A DNA stretch of 64,000 nt from Paracandidimonas soli (GCF_004342005.1 NZ_SMBX01000010.1:41913-105912), one strand, 5' to 3'; numbered from the stretch's first letter, positions 27,345 to 36,551 are shown. The notes: a model not told the origin generated them from the sequence alone. Program-made: numbers and translations.

Positions 27345-28715
27345 TTAGCGGGCAGGCCCGATCCACAGGGTCTTGATGTTGGTGAATTCGCGAATGCCGA
27401 ACTCGCCGAGTTCGCGTCCGTAGCCGGATTGCTTGATGCCGCCGAAGGGAAGCCGCGCGTCGGAGGCGACCATGCCGTTGACGAATACCGCGCCGGCCTC
27501 GATACGGCGCACGAGCGTTTCGGCGGCCGACAGGTCGCTGGTCCAGAGCGCGGCGCCCAGGCCGAACTCCGTCGCATTGGCGATGCGGATGGCGTCTTCG
27601 GTATCGGCTGCGCGGATGATGGCGGCGACCGGGCCGAAGGTTTCCTCGGTGGCGGCGGTCATGTCCGGCGTGACGTGATCCAGGACCGTGGGTTCATAGA
27701 AATAGCCGAGGCCCGCGACGGGCTTGCCGCCCAGCAGCAGGCGCGCGCCTTCTTGCAGGGATTTCTCGACCTGGGCGTGGATGTCGTCCCGCAGGTTTGC
27801 GCGGGCCATGGGGCCGATGGTCGTGTCGCGGTCCTCCGGATTGCCTGTCTTCAGCGTTGTGGCGGCCTCGCAGAAGGCGGCGACGAACTGGTCGGCCACC
27901 GAGGCGTCCACGATGAAGCGCTTGGAGGAGATGCAGCTCTGGCCTGTGTTGGAGAAGCGCGCCTTGACCGCAGCCTTTGCGGCGGCGGGGATGTCGGCAT
28001 CGGCCAGGACAACGAAAGGATCGGATCCGCCAAGTTCCAGCACCTGTTTCTTCATGAGCTGGCCCGCCTGCGCGGCCACCAGCTTGCCTACGGAGGTGGA
28101 GCCGGTCAGCGTGACCGCCGCGATACGTTCGTCCGCCAGTACGGCGGCGACGTCGGAGGCTTCAATCAGCAGCGTGGCGACCAGACCGTCGGGAGTGCCT
28201 GCCTCCTGGAATGCCTGCTCCAGGGCCAGGGCGCAACCCGGAACATTGTTGGCATGCTTCAGCAAGGCGCCGTTTCCGGCGGCCAGCGCGGGAGCGGCGA
28301 AACGGATGAACTGCCAGAACGGGTAGTTCCAGGGCATGATGGCCAGCACGACGCCCAGCGGATCGAACACGACGCGGCTGTCGCTGGCGTTGCTGGCAAC
28401 GGGCGTGTCCGCCAGGAACACGGGCGCCGTCCTGGCATAGAACTCGCAGGTGACTGCCGATTTCTCGATCTCGGCTTCGGCTTCCGTGATGGGCTTGCCC
28501 ATTTCCCGGGTGATCAGCAGGGCATAGGCTGCGCTGTTGCGCCGCAGGACGGTGGCAAGGGACAGCAGCAGCGATGCGCGTTCTTCGACGGGCTTCAGCG
28601 CCCAGTTCTTCTGGGCCTTCGCGGCATTTGCCAGCTTTTGCCCAACCTGTGCAGGCGTGTGCAAGTCGTAGCTGGCGATGCGCTGTTCGGTTGCGGGGTT
28701 GATGGCGTGGATCAT
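27345..28715 (-). CDS. NAD(P)-dependent aldehyde dehydrogenase (succinate-semialdehyde type)
   Basis: 456 residues. ALDH motifs are MPWNYPFWQFIRFAAPALAAGN, TGSTSVGKLVAAQAG, the general-base Glu in LELGGSDPFVV, the catalytic Cys in NTGQSCISSKRFIV, and the C-terminal FGGIKQSGYGRELGEFGIREFTNIK. The close match to the GabD/SSADH group is in the motif style; the exact substrate is not readable. Its start overlaps the amidohydrolase stop by 4 nt (ATGA). Confidence 0.92.
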   Translation of the reverse strand: MIHAINPATEQRIASYDLHTPAQVGQKLANAAKAQKNWALKPVEERASLLLSLATVLRRNSAAYALLITREMGKPITEAEAEIEKSAVTCEFYARTAPVFLADTPVASNASDSRVVFDPLGVVLAIMPWNYPFWQFIRFAAPALAAGNGALLKHANNVPGCALALEQAFQEAGTPDGLVATLLIEASDVAAVLADERIAAVTLTGSTSVGKLVAAQAGQLMKKQVLELGGSDPFVVLADADIPAAAKAAVKARFSNTGQSCISSKRFIVDASVADQFVAAFCEAATTLKTGNPEDRDTTIGPMARANLRDDIHAQVEKSLQEGARLLLGGKPVAGLGYFYEPTVLDHVTPDMTAATEETFGPVAAIIRAADTEDAIRIANATEFGLGAALWTSDLSAAETLVRRIEAGAVFVNGMVASDARLPFGGIKQSGYGRELGEFGIREFTNIKTLWIGPAR

Positions 28716-29614
28716 GAGAGGACACCTTTGGAGGAAGCGGTGGATGGCTGGAAGCCGTAGAGCTGCGCGGGGTTGTCGACGAGGATGGCGTGCAGCCGGG
28801 CGGAATCACCCGCCCAGCGCGCCAGGCGGGCAAGCGCCTGCAGGGCGTCTTCCCGCCGGAATGGTTCGATGGCCTGGCTGTCCGCGTTTCGTACGCCGTT
28901 GCCGCCTGTATGCGGCCAGTCCGATGCCCAAAGCAGTTTTTCGGACGCCAGCGACAGATAACGCTGCGTGGCCCGGGCGAGGTCTGCGTACTCCGGCTGT
29001 GTGGATACCCGGTATGGCGCGGACAGCTTGACCCAGGTATTGCCGGCGAGAAGCAGGTCCGACACCAGGTCGACGGCGCTGGCGCCTCCGCCGAAGTGAT
29101 CCAGCACCAGAGGGACGTTCAGCGCTTCCAGCATCGACGCCAGGCGTGCGAGCAGGGCGGCGTCCAGGTGCAGCTGCAGATGCCAGCCCAGCGGGCGGAT
29201 GCGGTCGGAGGATTGACGGCACAGGCGGACGATGCGATCCAGGCCGCCGGCGTCTTCGGGCTGCACGCGCAGGTTCAGGCGCAGGCCGCGCACGCCGCTG
29301 TCGTGGAGATGGCGCAGGGCCTCATCGGTAATGGATGCTGGATCGATGACGGCGATGCCGCGCGCCGCGCCGGTGCCCAGTGCTGCCAGCGCGGAGAGCA
29401 TGGCGGCGTTGTCGGTGCCGTAGCAACTGGGCTGGACCAGCACGGTGCGCCCGGTTCCCAGGCGCCTGCGCAGCTCGAGCAGCTCGCCGATGGTCGCGGC
29501 CGGAGGGGTATAGCTGCGGCTGGTGGCATACGGAAACTGCTCGGGCAGGAAGACATGGACATGGCAGTCGCATGCGTCCGGCGGAATGGAAAAAGGGCTG
29601 GTCGGGCTGTTCAT
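28712..29614 (-). CDS. Amidohydrolase family protein (PDC-lactonase-like)
   Basis: 300 residues. The metal-binding CDCHVHVF opens a TIM barrel, and LVQPSCYGTDN, RGIAVIDPASI, LVLDHFGGG and LWASDWPHTGG follow the 2-pyrone-4,6-dicarboxylate lactonase branch of COG3618. It probably hydrolyses a lactone or ring intermediate. First gene of the operon: the ATG lies 10 nt from the GntR operator, has no Shine-Dalgarno sequence, and a TATACT box 6 nt upstream would place transcription start at or near the ATG. Confidence 0.9.
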   Translation of the reverse strand: MNSPTSPFSIPPDACDCHVHVFLPEQFPYATSRSYTPPAATIGELLELRRRLGTGRTVLVQPSCYGTDNAAMLSALAALGTGAARGIAVIDPASITDEALRHLHDSGVRGLRLNLRVQPEDAGGLDRIVRLCRQSSDRIRPLGWHLQLHLDAALLARLASMLEALNVPLVLDHFGGGASAVDLVSDLLLAGNTWVKLSAPYRVSTQPEYADLARATQRYLSLASEKLLWASDWPHTGGNGVRNADSQAIEPFRREDALQALARLARWAGDSARLHAILVDNPAQLYGFQPSTASSKGVLS

Positions 29615-29624
29615 GCGGCTAGTA

Positions 29625-29654
29625 TATGGTACTTTGTTTAATCAAAATACCATA
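29625..29654. promoter_or_regulatory. 30-bp operator palindrome of the GntR regulator
   Basis: TATGGTACTTTG (29625-29636), 6-nt spacer, CAAAATACCATA (29643-29654): 12-bp arms with one mismatch. It lies between the amidohydrolase start (29614) and the divergent gntR (29784). The amidohydrolase -10-like TATACT overlaps its left edge. It is most simply the site where the adjacent GntR protein represses the catabolic operon. Confidence 0.75.
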
Positions 29655-29783
29655 AAGATCAAAAAATAAGGGAAAACACCTAACGGGTTGCCGATGGCAG
29701 CACCGCCGTCGATACCATGTCTGGTGGGGTCGGGAGCGGGCGCGTTACCATAGCGGCTCGCCGCGATCGTCGATGAGTTCCGC

Positions 29784-30662
29784 ATGCCAAACACACTGCC
29801 GTCACAACTGGTCCGGGATATCCTGCAGCATATCCGCGTGAATGCGCTGGAGGCCGGCACGCGCCTGCCCGAGCGCGGCCTGGCCGAGGCGCTGCGCGTA
29901 TCGCGCTCGCCCGTCAGGGCGGCCTTGCAGCAGATGGCGCGGCAGACCTTGATCGAGCGCCATCCGGACGGCGGCTTCATGGTGGGAGAGCGTTCGCACG
30001 AGCAGCCTGTCCTGCCGGAGGAGACGGAGTCTCCGATGGAGAGCATCTATCTCCAGATCGCGCAGGATAGGCTCGCGGGCCTGCTGCCGGACAGGATCAC
30101 CGAGAATGAGCTGATGCGGCGCTATGGCGTGACGCGCTCGCAGCTGTCGGATATCTTGCGGCGCATCGTCCAGGAAGGCTGGATCGAACGCTTGCCCGGC
30201 CACGGCTGGCTTTTCATCGAGGCGATGACATCGCCGGATGCGTATGCCCAGGGCTATCGCTTCCGTTTGCTGATCGAGCCGGCGGGAATCCTGGAGCCGG
30301 GCTTCACGCTGGATGTGCCCCGGCTGCTGCAATGCCGCGAAGAACAGCGGGTCCTGACCGAAGGCATGGTCAACGTGGTGTCGCCCGCGCAGATTTTCGA
30401 TGCCAATACCCGGCTGCATGAAACCATCGCGGCCTGTTCCGGCAATACCTTTATCCTGGATTCGCTGCGTCGCCTGAACCGCATCCGCCGGCTGATGGAA
30501 TATCAGAAGGCAGTGGATCGCGAGCAGGCCTTGCGGCGCTGCAAGGAGCACCTGGTGCTGATCGACCTGTTGCTGGAGCGGCGCACCGTGGAAGCGGCGG
30601 AATTCATGCGGCAGCATCTGCAGAGTGCGGCGCGCGAGAAGCAGTTGTCGGCGGCGGGATGA
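29784..30662 (+). CDS. GntR family regulator with two winged-helix domains and an FCD-like C-terminus
   Basis: 292 residues. Residues ~5-65 are a GntR winged helix (LVRDILQHIRVNALEAGTRLPERGLAEALRVSRSPVRAALQQM). A second GntR-like winged helix occupies ~85-150 (SIYLQIAQDRLAGLLPDRITENELMRRYGVTRSQLSDILRRIVQEGWIERLPGHGW). A helical FCD-like ligand domain follows (IEPAGILEPGF, ANTRLHETIAACSGN). The tandem DNA-binding halves are unusual for FadR-type regulators. It is divergent from the catabolic operon and probably its repressor. The stop overlaps the YchJ start (ATGA). Confidence 0.9.
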   Translation: MPNTLPSQLVRDILQHIRVNALEAGTRLPERGLAEALRVSRSPVRAALQQMARQTLIERHPDGGFMVGERSHEQPVLPEETESPMESIYLQIAQDRLAGLLPDRITENELMRRYGVTRSQLSDILRRIVQEGWIERLPGHGWLFIEAMTSPDAYAQGYRFRLLIEPAGILEPGFTLDVPRLLQCREEQRVLTEGMVNVVSPAQIFDANTRLHETIAACSGNTFILDSLRRLNRIRRLMEYQKAVDREQALRRCKEHLVLIDLLLERRTVEAAEFMRQHLQSAAREKQLSAAG

Positions 30663-31051
30663 AGGAGGCCGTCGGTATTTGTCCTTGCGGCAGCGGGCGG
30701 GCCTATGCGTCCTGCTGCGGACGCTGGCATGATGGACCGCAATACCTGCAGGCGCCGGATGCGCCGCACCTGATGCGGTCGCGCTACAGCGCATTCGTGC
30801 TGGGCCTGGCGGATTATCTGCTGGAGACCTGGCATCCGAGTACCCGTCCGGCGGCGCTGGAGCCCGACCCGCCGGGTTTGAAGTGGCTTGGCCTGCAGGT
30901 GCGAGGCAGCAGGCAGGAGACGGAGGATGCAGCGTTCGTCGAGTTCGTGGCGCGCACGCGCCTGAACGGCAGGGCGCAACGCCTGCATGAGGTGAGCCGT
31001 TTCGTCAGGGAGCAGGGCCGCTGGTTTTATGTGGATGGCGAGTTCCGTTGA
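30659..31051 (+). CDS. YchJ family protein (SEC-C zinc motif)
   Basis: 130 residues of the UPF0225/YchJ family. The SEC-C-type zinc motif is CPCGSGRAYASCCG at the N-terminus, and the C-terminal NTF2-like half includes LMRSRYSAFVLG and ADYLLETWHPSTRP. Function is unknown in the family. Coupled by a 4-nt overlap to gntR. Confidence 0.92.
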   Translation: MKEAVGICPCGSGRAYASCCGRWHDGPQYLQAPDAPHLMRSRYSAFVLGLADYLLETWHPSTRPAALEPDPPGLKWLGLQVRGSRQETEDAAFVEFVARTRLNGRAQRLHEVSRFVREQGRWFYVDGEFR

Positions 31052-31092
31052 ATCCCGCCGGGATTCGCGGCAGATAGCAGAGAGGAGTGCCG

Positions 31093-31374
31093 ATGGATGA
31101 AGAGGTGGCTACCGTTACGGTAGTAGTGACAGGAAAAGTGCAGGGCGTCGGCTACCGCCACGCAACCGTCCGGCAGGCGCACGCGCTTGGTGTCAAGGGA
31201 TGGGTGCAGAATATGGAAGACGGCAGCGTGCACGCATTGCTGCAGGGAAGCCTGGATAGCATAGACCGCATGCTCGCCTGGATGCGCATCGGCCCGCCTC
31301 GTGCCCGCGTGGACGATGTCGCGCACCAGGATTCCGACACGGAAAAACGCTATGCGTTCTTCCAGCAGGTCTGA
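31093..31374 (+). CDS. acyP: Acylphosphatase
   Basis: 93 residues from ATG 31093 (GAGAGGAG 4-8 nt upstream). The acylphosphatase signatures GKVQGVGYRHATVRQAHALGVKGWVQN (catalytic Arg) and EDGSVHALLQG are present. It hydrolyses acyl phosphates in the cytoplasm. The DNA glycosylase gene starts within its last codons. Confidence 0.94.
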   Translation: MDEEVATVTVVVTGKVQGVGYRHATVRQAHALGVKGWVQNMEDGSVHALLQGSLDSIDRMLAWMRIGPPRARVDDVAHQDSDTEKRYAFFQQV

Positions 31375-31879
31375 CGTTCCTGAGGCCGCCAGCTTCCCTC
31401 CCGTCGTCGGACACGATCCGGGCATCCTGGTGCTGGGTTCGATGCCGGGCGTCAGGTCGCTGGAACGGCAGCAGTATTACGCGCATCCGCGCAATGCGTT
31501 CTGGCCGGTGATGGCCGAGGTGTTCGGCTTCGATGCCGCCCTGCCTTACGAAGCGCGGCTGGCGCAACTGGCAGCGCATGGCGTGGCGCTGTGGGACGTG
31601 CTGGCTCAGTGCCGCCGTCCGGGCAGCCTGGATGCTGCCATTGAAAGGGACAGCATCGTCTGCAACGATTTTTCCGCTTTTCTTGCACGGCATGGCGGTA
31701 TCCGTCGCATCTGCTTCAACGGCGCGACGGCCGAGCAGCTGTTCCGGCGCCACGCCTTGCCTGGCCTGGCGGAACGGCAGTTGCCGGAACTGGTGCGCCT
31801 GCCGTCGACCAGCCCGGCGCATGCGGGCATGGTGTTCGAGGAGAAGCTGCGGCAGTGGCGCGCAGCGCTGGCGGTGTAG
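31352..31879 (+). CDS. DNA-deoxyinosine glycosylase (uracil-DNA glycosylase superfamily)
   Basis: About 175 residues. LVLGSMPGVRSLERQQYYAHPRNAFWPVMAEVFG is the UDG-superfamily active-site loop (GSMPG...HPRN), and RICFNGATAEQLF and LPSTSPAHAG complete the hypoxanthine-DNA glycosylase pattern. It removes deaminated adenine from DNA. The start is taken at ATG 31352, overlapping acyP by 23 nt; an upstream in-frame start at 31301 has no homology. Confidence 0.88.
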   Translation: MRSSSRSDVPEAASFPPVVGHDPGILVLGSMPGVRSLERQQYYAHPRNAFWPVMAEVFGFDAALPYEARLAQLAAHGVALWDVLAQCRRPGSLDAAIERDSIVCNDFSAFLARHGGIRRICFNGATAEQLFRRHALPGLAERQLPELVRLPSTSPAHAGMVFEEKLRQWRAALAV

Positions 31880-31929
31880 GGTGCATTGCGAGTCGCCTCG
31901 CAATGCCTGCGCGCCAGTGCGGCCGGACC

Positions 31930-32913
31930 TCAGTTGCTGAGCGAAATCCCGGCCTGGGTTGCGACACGCTTCCATTTGGCGATGTCATTGCGCATGACCT
32001 CGCGGAATTCTTCGGGGGTGCTGGCGACAACCGTACCGCCGATCGATGCGAATGTTGCCACCATCGCAGGATCCTTGAGCGCCTGGACTGATGCCTCGTG
32101 CAGGCGGGCCTGGACGGCTTCGGGAATGCCTTTTGGAGCAAGCAGGCCGTTCCAGGCTTGCGCATCGTAGTTCTCGATGCCCGCTTCCTTGAATGTCGGC
32201 ACGTCGGGCAGCTCCGTCGAGCGCTCATTCGAGGCGATGGCAATGGGCTTGAGCTGGCCGTTGCGGATGAAAGGCAGCTCCGCCGCGATGGGTTCCCAGA
32301 TCATGGAAACCTCTCCGCTGATGACGTCGGTGAAGGCCGGGCCCGCACCCTTATAGGGAATATGCAGGATGGAAACGCCGGCGCTGGACTTGAACAATTC
32401 CATGGCGAGATTTCCCAGGCCGCCCGCGCCGGACGATGCATAACTATAGGCATCCGGCTTGGACTTGAGCGTCGCGATCAGGCCCGCCATGTCATCGGCG
32501 GGAAACGATGCGGTGACGCTCAGCACGCCGGGGATGGTTTCCATCAGTGTGATTGGCGTAAAGTCTTCCACGGGATCGTATGGCAGGTTCGTGTAGACGG
32601 CCGGGTTGGAGCCGTGCGTGCTGGAAGAGGCAAGCAGCAGGGTATAGCCGTCGGCGGGGGCGTCCGCGACAAAGCGCGTGCCGATCGAACCGCCCGCGCC
32701 GGCCTTGTTTTCCACGATGATGGTTTGCTGCAGCGCCTGGCCCAGCTTGTCGGCGAACAACCTGCCGATGATGTCGGCCGTTCCGCCGGGAGCGAACGGT
32801 ACGATCAGCCGTATGGGCTTTTCAGGGTAGTCCGCGGCGGCGGGCAACGCGGCAGTGACGCCGAGGGCTCCTGCAAAGGCGATCAGCCATCTGGAAAGGG
32901 GGTGTGCAATCAT
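31930..32913 (-). CDS. Bug family periplasmic solute-binding protein
   Basis: 327 residues from ATG 32913. A signal peptide (LSRWLIAFAGALGVTAALPAAA) precedes YPEKPIRLIVPFAPGGTADIIGR, IIVENKAGAGGSIGTRFVADAPADGYT and IPYKGAGPAFTDVISGEV. It follows a hydrolase gene by 26 nt on the same strand, so the pair may import and hydrolyse an ester. A LysR gene diverges from the pair. Confidence 0.93.
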   Translation of the reverse strand: MIAHPLSRWLIAFAGALGVTAALPAAADYPEKPIRLIVPFAPGGTADIIGRLFADKLGQALQQTIIVENKAGAGGSIGTRFVADAPADGYTLLLASSSTHGSNPAVYTNLPYDPVEDFTPITLMETIPGVLSVTASFPADDMAGLIATLKSKPDAYSYASSGAGGLGNLAMELFKSSAGVSILHIPYKGAGPAFTDVISGEVSMIWEPIAAELPFIRNGQLKPIAIASNERSTELPDVPTFKEAGIENYDAQAWNGLLAPKGIPEAVQARLHEASVQALKDPAMVATFASIGGTVVASTPEEFREVMRNDIAKWKRVATQAGISLSN

Positions 32914-32939
32914 GTCTTTTCTCCGTGGTTCTGGTTTGT

Positions 32940-33890
32940 TTATGCCAGTTGTGCGTGCAGCCACTGGCACATGAGGTCGGCGATCTGCCGGGTATTACGG
33001 TCGAGCATCAAAAAGTGGGAATTGCCGTGGATCTCCTGCCGGGGCAGATCGATCAGCGCCGTATGGGTCGTCTGGCCGAGGCTCTGCCAGAATGCATCCG
33101 CCGTCTTGCGGTATGACTGCCACAAGGGGCTGTGTTCGATGTGGTCGCCCCAGATGGCAAGATGGGGAGCTTGCGAGCAGTGGCTGGTATCGGGCATGCC
33201 GGTCGGCTCCAGGGCAACCACGGCTTTCACATGGGATGGCAGCCGTTGCGCGACTCTCAGTGCGTAGCCGCCGCCCTGGCTGTGGCCGATGAGAATGCAA
33301 GGGCCTATGCGGGACACCAGGGCTTCGTAGGCTTGCTGTTCCAAGGCCATGTGATCCGTCCAGCGCGGCACGAACTGCTTGCTGAAGTCGTCGAATGCGT
33401 CGCAAGGAAATTGCTGGCCGGCAAAAGCGTTGCGCTGTGCGGGTTCGGCGGCATAGCCGCCGGCGGGACCAATGCGGAAAAGCGACCAGGCTTCTTCCTT
33501 GCTGCGGTAAACCGGCAGGTCGTCCTGCGAGGCCAGCAGCCAGGACGAGCGGCCGCGTTCGGGGCCATCGGCGATCATGACGTCGAAGCCGCTTTGCAGC
33601 AGCAGCCATAGCCAGCCATCTTGCTGGTCGGGCGTCGCTTCCCACTGGCTGCCGCACATGCCGCCTCCGTGCCAGAGGAGGACGGGATACGGATGGCGCG
33701 GATTTGCCAGTCGGTATTCCTGCACATAGATTTGTCCGACGGTATAGCTGCCGTTCATATCGATGGCGCGTGGTTCCGCGTCCGGCACGACGTGCCGCGT
33801 CTCTATGGGGGTATTACGGATCTGGTGCGGAGATCCTCCGACATAGAAGCTGCGGATAGAGCGAAGGGACAAGGGTGCGGTGGACGGCAT
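32940..33890 (-). CDS. Alpha/beta hydrolase (esterase)
   Basis: 316 residues from ATG 33890 (MPSTAPLSLRS; weak ribosome site, start uncertain). The oxyanion region LLWHGGGMCGSQW, the nucleophile elbow IGHSQGGG (Ser), and late Asp/His (EIHGNSHFLML) form the alpha/beta-hydrolase triad. No signal peptide. Probably an esterase working on the ligand of the neighbouring Bug receptor, under the divergent LysR. Confidence 0.85.
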   Translation of the reverse strand: MPSTAPLSLRSIRSFYVGGSPHQIRNTPIETRHVVPDAEPRAIDMNGSYTVGQIYVQEYRLANPRHPYPVLLWHGGGMCGSQWEATPDQQDGWLWLLLQSGFDVMIADGPERGRSSWLLASQDDLPVYRSKEEAWSLFRIGPAGGYAAEPAQRNAFAGQQFPCDAFDDFSKQFVPRWTDHMALEQQAYEALVSRIGPCILIGHSQGGGYALRVAQRLPSHVKAVVALEPTGMPDTSHCSQAPHLAIWGDHIEHSPLWQSYRKTADAFWQSLGQTTHTALIDLPRQEIHGNSHFLMLDRNTRQIADLMCQWLHAQLA

Positions 33891-33970
33891 GGATGGCAAA
33901 TGCAGGAAGAATGGCCAGTCTTGAATCGTAGGGATATTCTTTGCCGGGATTGGTCTTTTTTTGGCATCAC

Positions 33971-33987
33971 TGTGCCAGAATGGCACA
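33971..33987. promoter_or_regulatory. Palindrome in the LysR/hydrolase divergent region
   Basis: TGTGCCAGAATGGCACA has perfect 7-bp arms around GAA. It lies 27 bp before the LysR start codon and 80 bp from the hydrolase start. The dyad fits a LysR-type recognition site (T-N11-A core). Confidence 0.68.
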
Positions 33988-34013
33988 ATACGTAAGGTAC
34001 TGGAGGAGGCGGG

Positions 34014-34910
34014 ATGCAGATCAAATGGCTGGAGGACTTTGTCGTGCTGTCGCGTTCAACGACTTTTCTGCGGGCGGCCCAGGAGCGCAACGTCACGCAC
34101 CCCGCGTTCGGCAGAAGAATCAAGGCGCTTGAGTCATGGGTTGGCATGCCGCTGCTGGAGCGGGGCATACATCATGTGGAACTGACGCCTGCCGGACGCA
34201 TATTCCTGGCATCGGCAGTGGAGATACTGGCGGTCCTGAAAGATACGAAGGCGATTCTCCATGAGCCGGAACGGCAGCGCACGCGGCGGATCTCCATTGC
34301 TTCGGGGCGCACCTTGTCTCACTCCGTCCTGCCGGCACTGATTTCACGGGTGCGTCGGATATATCCCAGGCTGCACGTGAGCGTGACGACCACCAGCCTG
34401 TCGTATGGCATCGATATGCTGGTGGATGGCAAGGTCGATATGCTGCTATGCCATGCGCACGATACGCTGCCGGACAGGATCGATACGCAGGATTACGTTT
34501 ATCACAGAGTCGGCAGGGACCGGCTGGTGGCGGTCAGCGCCGCAATAACCGGCGGGCATCCCCGCTACCGGGTTCCAAGACAGCCGGGCGATCCCATTGT
34601 GCCATTTCTGGACTTCGCTCCCTCCATGTCCATGAGCCGCATTCTGCGCAGCCGTTTGCATAGCGTGTGCATTCAGGACCGCCTGGATCTGGTCTATGAG
34701 TCTGATCTGGCCGAGGCGATCCACGCCATGGTCAAGGAGGGCGTGGGGCTGGCATGGTTGCCGTTTTCTCTGGTTGGCCGGGATATCGAAGCCGGAAGCC
34801 TGGTGCGGGCGGATGCGGCCAGTTCCGATATAGAGATGGAGATCCGCCTGTATCGCGCCCGGAAAAGTCCGAAAAGCCTTTTGCAGGAAATCTGGGAGCA
34901 TTGGAGCTGA
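34014..34910 (+). CDS. LysR family transcriptional regulator
   Basis: 298 residues. An N-terminal winged helix-turn-helix (MQIKWLEDFVVLSRSTTFLRAAQERNVTHPAFGRRIKALESWVG) and a LysR substrate-binding domain (~90-295). The recognition helix has HPAFGRRIKALE in place of the common QPAVSRQIRALE, typical of a YbeF/YdcI-like branch. It is divergent from the hydrolase-Bug pair, with a palindrome between them. An intact regulator, unlike the LysR copy just downstream. Confidence 0.92.
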   Translation: MQIKWLEDFVVLSRSTTFLRAAQERNVTHPAFGRRIKALESWVGMPLLERGIHHVELTPAGRIFLASAVEILAVLKDTKAILHEPERQRTRRISIASGRTLSHSVLPALISRVRRIYPRLHVSVTTTSLSYGIDMLVDGKVDMLLCHAHDTLPDRIDTQDYVYHRVGRDRLVAVSAAITGGHPRYRVPRQPGDPIVPFLDFAPSMSMSRILRSRLHSVCIQDRLDLVYESDLAEAIHAMVKEGVGLAWLPFSLVGRDIEAGSLVRADAASSDIEMEIRLYRARKSPKSLLQEIWEHWS

Positions 34911-34947
34911 ATGCGGGGCGGAGAGCCACAGCTTGCTGCTGTTGCCG

Positions 34948-35739
34948 TCAGAACTTGACCTGGCCCAGCGCATCCAGGACGTGCCCGTAGAAAAGCTGGC
35001 CCGCCGGGCTGAGGGATCGCCGCGCCAGGGTCAGGATGCCGATGCTGCGTGTGACTATGGGATTCGCCAGGGGAATGTAGCGCAATTCTTCCGTGGCCCC
35101 CGACGACAGGACTAGCTGGGGAAGAATGGTGATGCCCATATTGGCCTGCACCACCGCCAGCAGGGATGTCGTGTTGGGAAAATAGAACCGGTCGTGCTGG
35201 TCGATCGCTTCGCGCGCGCGGCCCCTGATGATATCCATGGTGCCGTTGCCGATGAGGCGCTCGTTTTTCAGATGCTTCCAGGTGGCCTGCTTCAGGTTCG
35301 CCAGGGGATGGCGCTTGCTGCACACGATGCCCATCCGGTCGTGGAAGATTTCCTTGTAGACGAGCCTGTTGTCCGGCTCGCTTTCCCCGCAGAAACCGAA
35401 ATCTACATCGCCCGACAGCACCGACTTTCTGACGAACGCGGTGTCGCCGTCGCTCATGTGTATGTCCACATCGGGATGCCGCGCCACGAACGGTTCTATT
35501 GCGTAAGGCAGCACTGCTCGCGCCAGCGAGGGAACCGATGCGAAGCGGATCGACCCTTTGCGCCCGTCCGCCAGTTCGGCCATCGCCTGCACGGACCGCT
35601 GGTATTCATCCAGGAGCTGATGGGCGATCCTGCAGACAGATTCGCCATAGGGAGTCAGCTGGGATCCCGTTCCTTTCTCGAACAGCGCAACCCCCAATGT
35701 CTTTTCCAGCTCCTTGACCGCAATGGAAACGGCGGGCTG
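34948..35739 (-). pseudogene. LysR family regulator lacking its N-terminal ~28 residues
   Basis: On the minus strand the frame reads from QPAVSIAVKELEKTLGVALFEKG through a full LysR effector domain (GSIRFASVPSLARAVLPYAIEPF, DFGFCGESEPDNR, SLLAVVQANMGITILPQL). The family pattern before QPAVS (MxLRQLxxFxxVAExxSFSRAAxxLxxS) is missing: at 35740 the sequence switches to the interior of a Bug gene on the other strand. The start codon, first HTH helix and promoter are therefore gone, so the protein cannot bind DNA normally even if expressed from the internal TTG at 35697. Confidence 0.85.
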
Positions 35740-36551
35740 TGGGCCAGAATATCGGCCAGCCCCTGGTCATCGAAAACAAGGCTGGGGCCAGCGCGGCCAT
35801 CGGCACCGAATACGTTGCGCGCTCGCCCGCCGATGGCTACACCCTGCTGTTGGCCAATCTTCCCGTCATGGCCATCAACGAGCTGCAGTTTCCCAAGCTG
35901 CCCTACAACGCGAAAAAGGATCTCGAGCCCGTCGTCATGCTGGCCGACCAGCCCTACATCATCGCGGTGCATCCGTCGACAGGGGTGAAGACGCTCGGTG
36001 AATTCATCGATCTGGCCAAGAAGAGCCCCGACAAGTTCACCTTCGGCTCGGCCTCCAGTTCGACATACCTGGCCGGCGAGCTGTTCAAGATACGCGCAGG
36101 CATTCAGATGACGCACGTTCCCTACAAGGGGAGCGCCCCGGCCATCAACGATCTCCTGGGCGGGCACATCACGCTCCTGCAGGATCCCGTCATTACGCTT
36201 CTGCCGCACGTGAAGGCGGACAAGGTGGTCGCCCTGGCCGTTACGGCGCCCAAGCGTGTGGATATCGCGCCCGAGATTCCCAGCTATACGGAAGCCGGCC
36301 TGGTCGACATGAACATCACGTCCTGGCAGGGCATCGTGGCGCCCGCAGGCACGCCCAAAGAGATCGTGGAAAAGCTGAACGCCGAATTCAACAAGGCGCT
36401 GCAGGACTCTTCCGTCATCGAGCAATTGCAGAAGCAGGGCGTGACTCCGGTGGGAGGATCAGCGCAGCAGTTCGCCGATTTCGTGCAGCAGGAGCGCGAG
36501 CGCTGGAGCGACATTGCCAGGCAGGCCAATTTCAAGCCGGAGTCGATGTGA
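35739..36551 (+). pseudogene. Bug family receptor lacking signal peptide and first ~60 residues
   Basis: The frame begins inside the Bug fold at GQNIGQPLVIENKAGASAAIGTEYVARSPADGYT and is then complete (VPYKGSAPAINDLLGGHI, EIPSYTEAGLVDMN, QQERERWSDIARQANF). The signal peptide and the YPxKPIRLIVPxxPGG segment are absent, and upstream sequence is the truncated LysR on the other strand. Without the signal the product cannot reach the periplasm. Both genes evidently lost their divergent 5' ends in one deletion. Confidence 0.85.
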
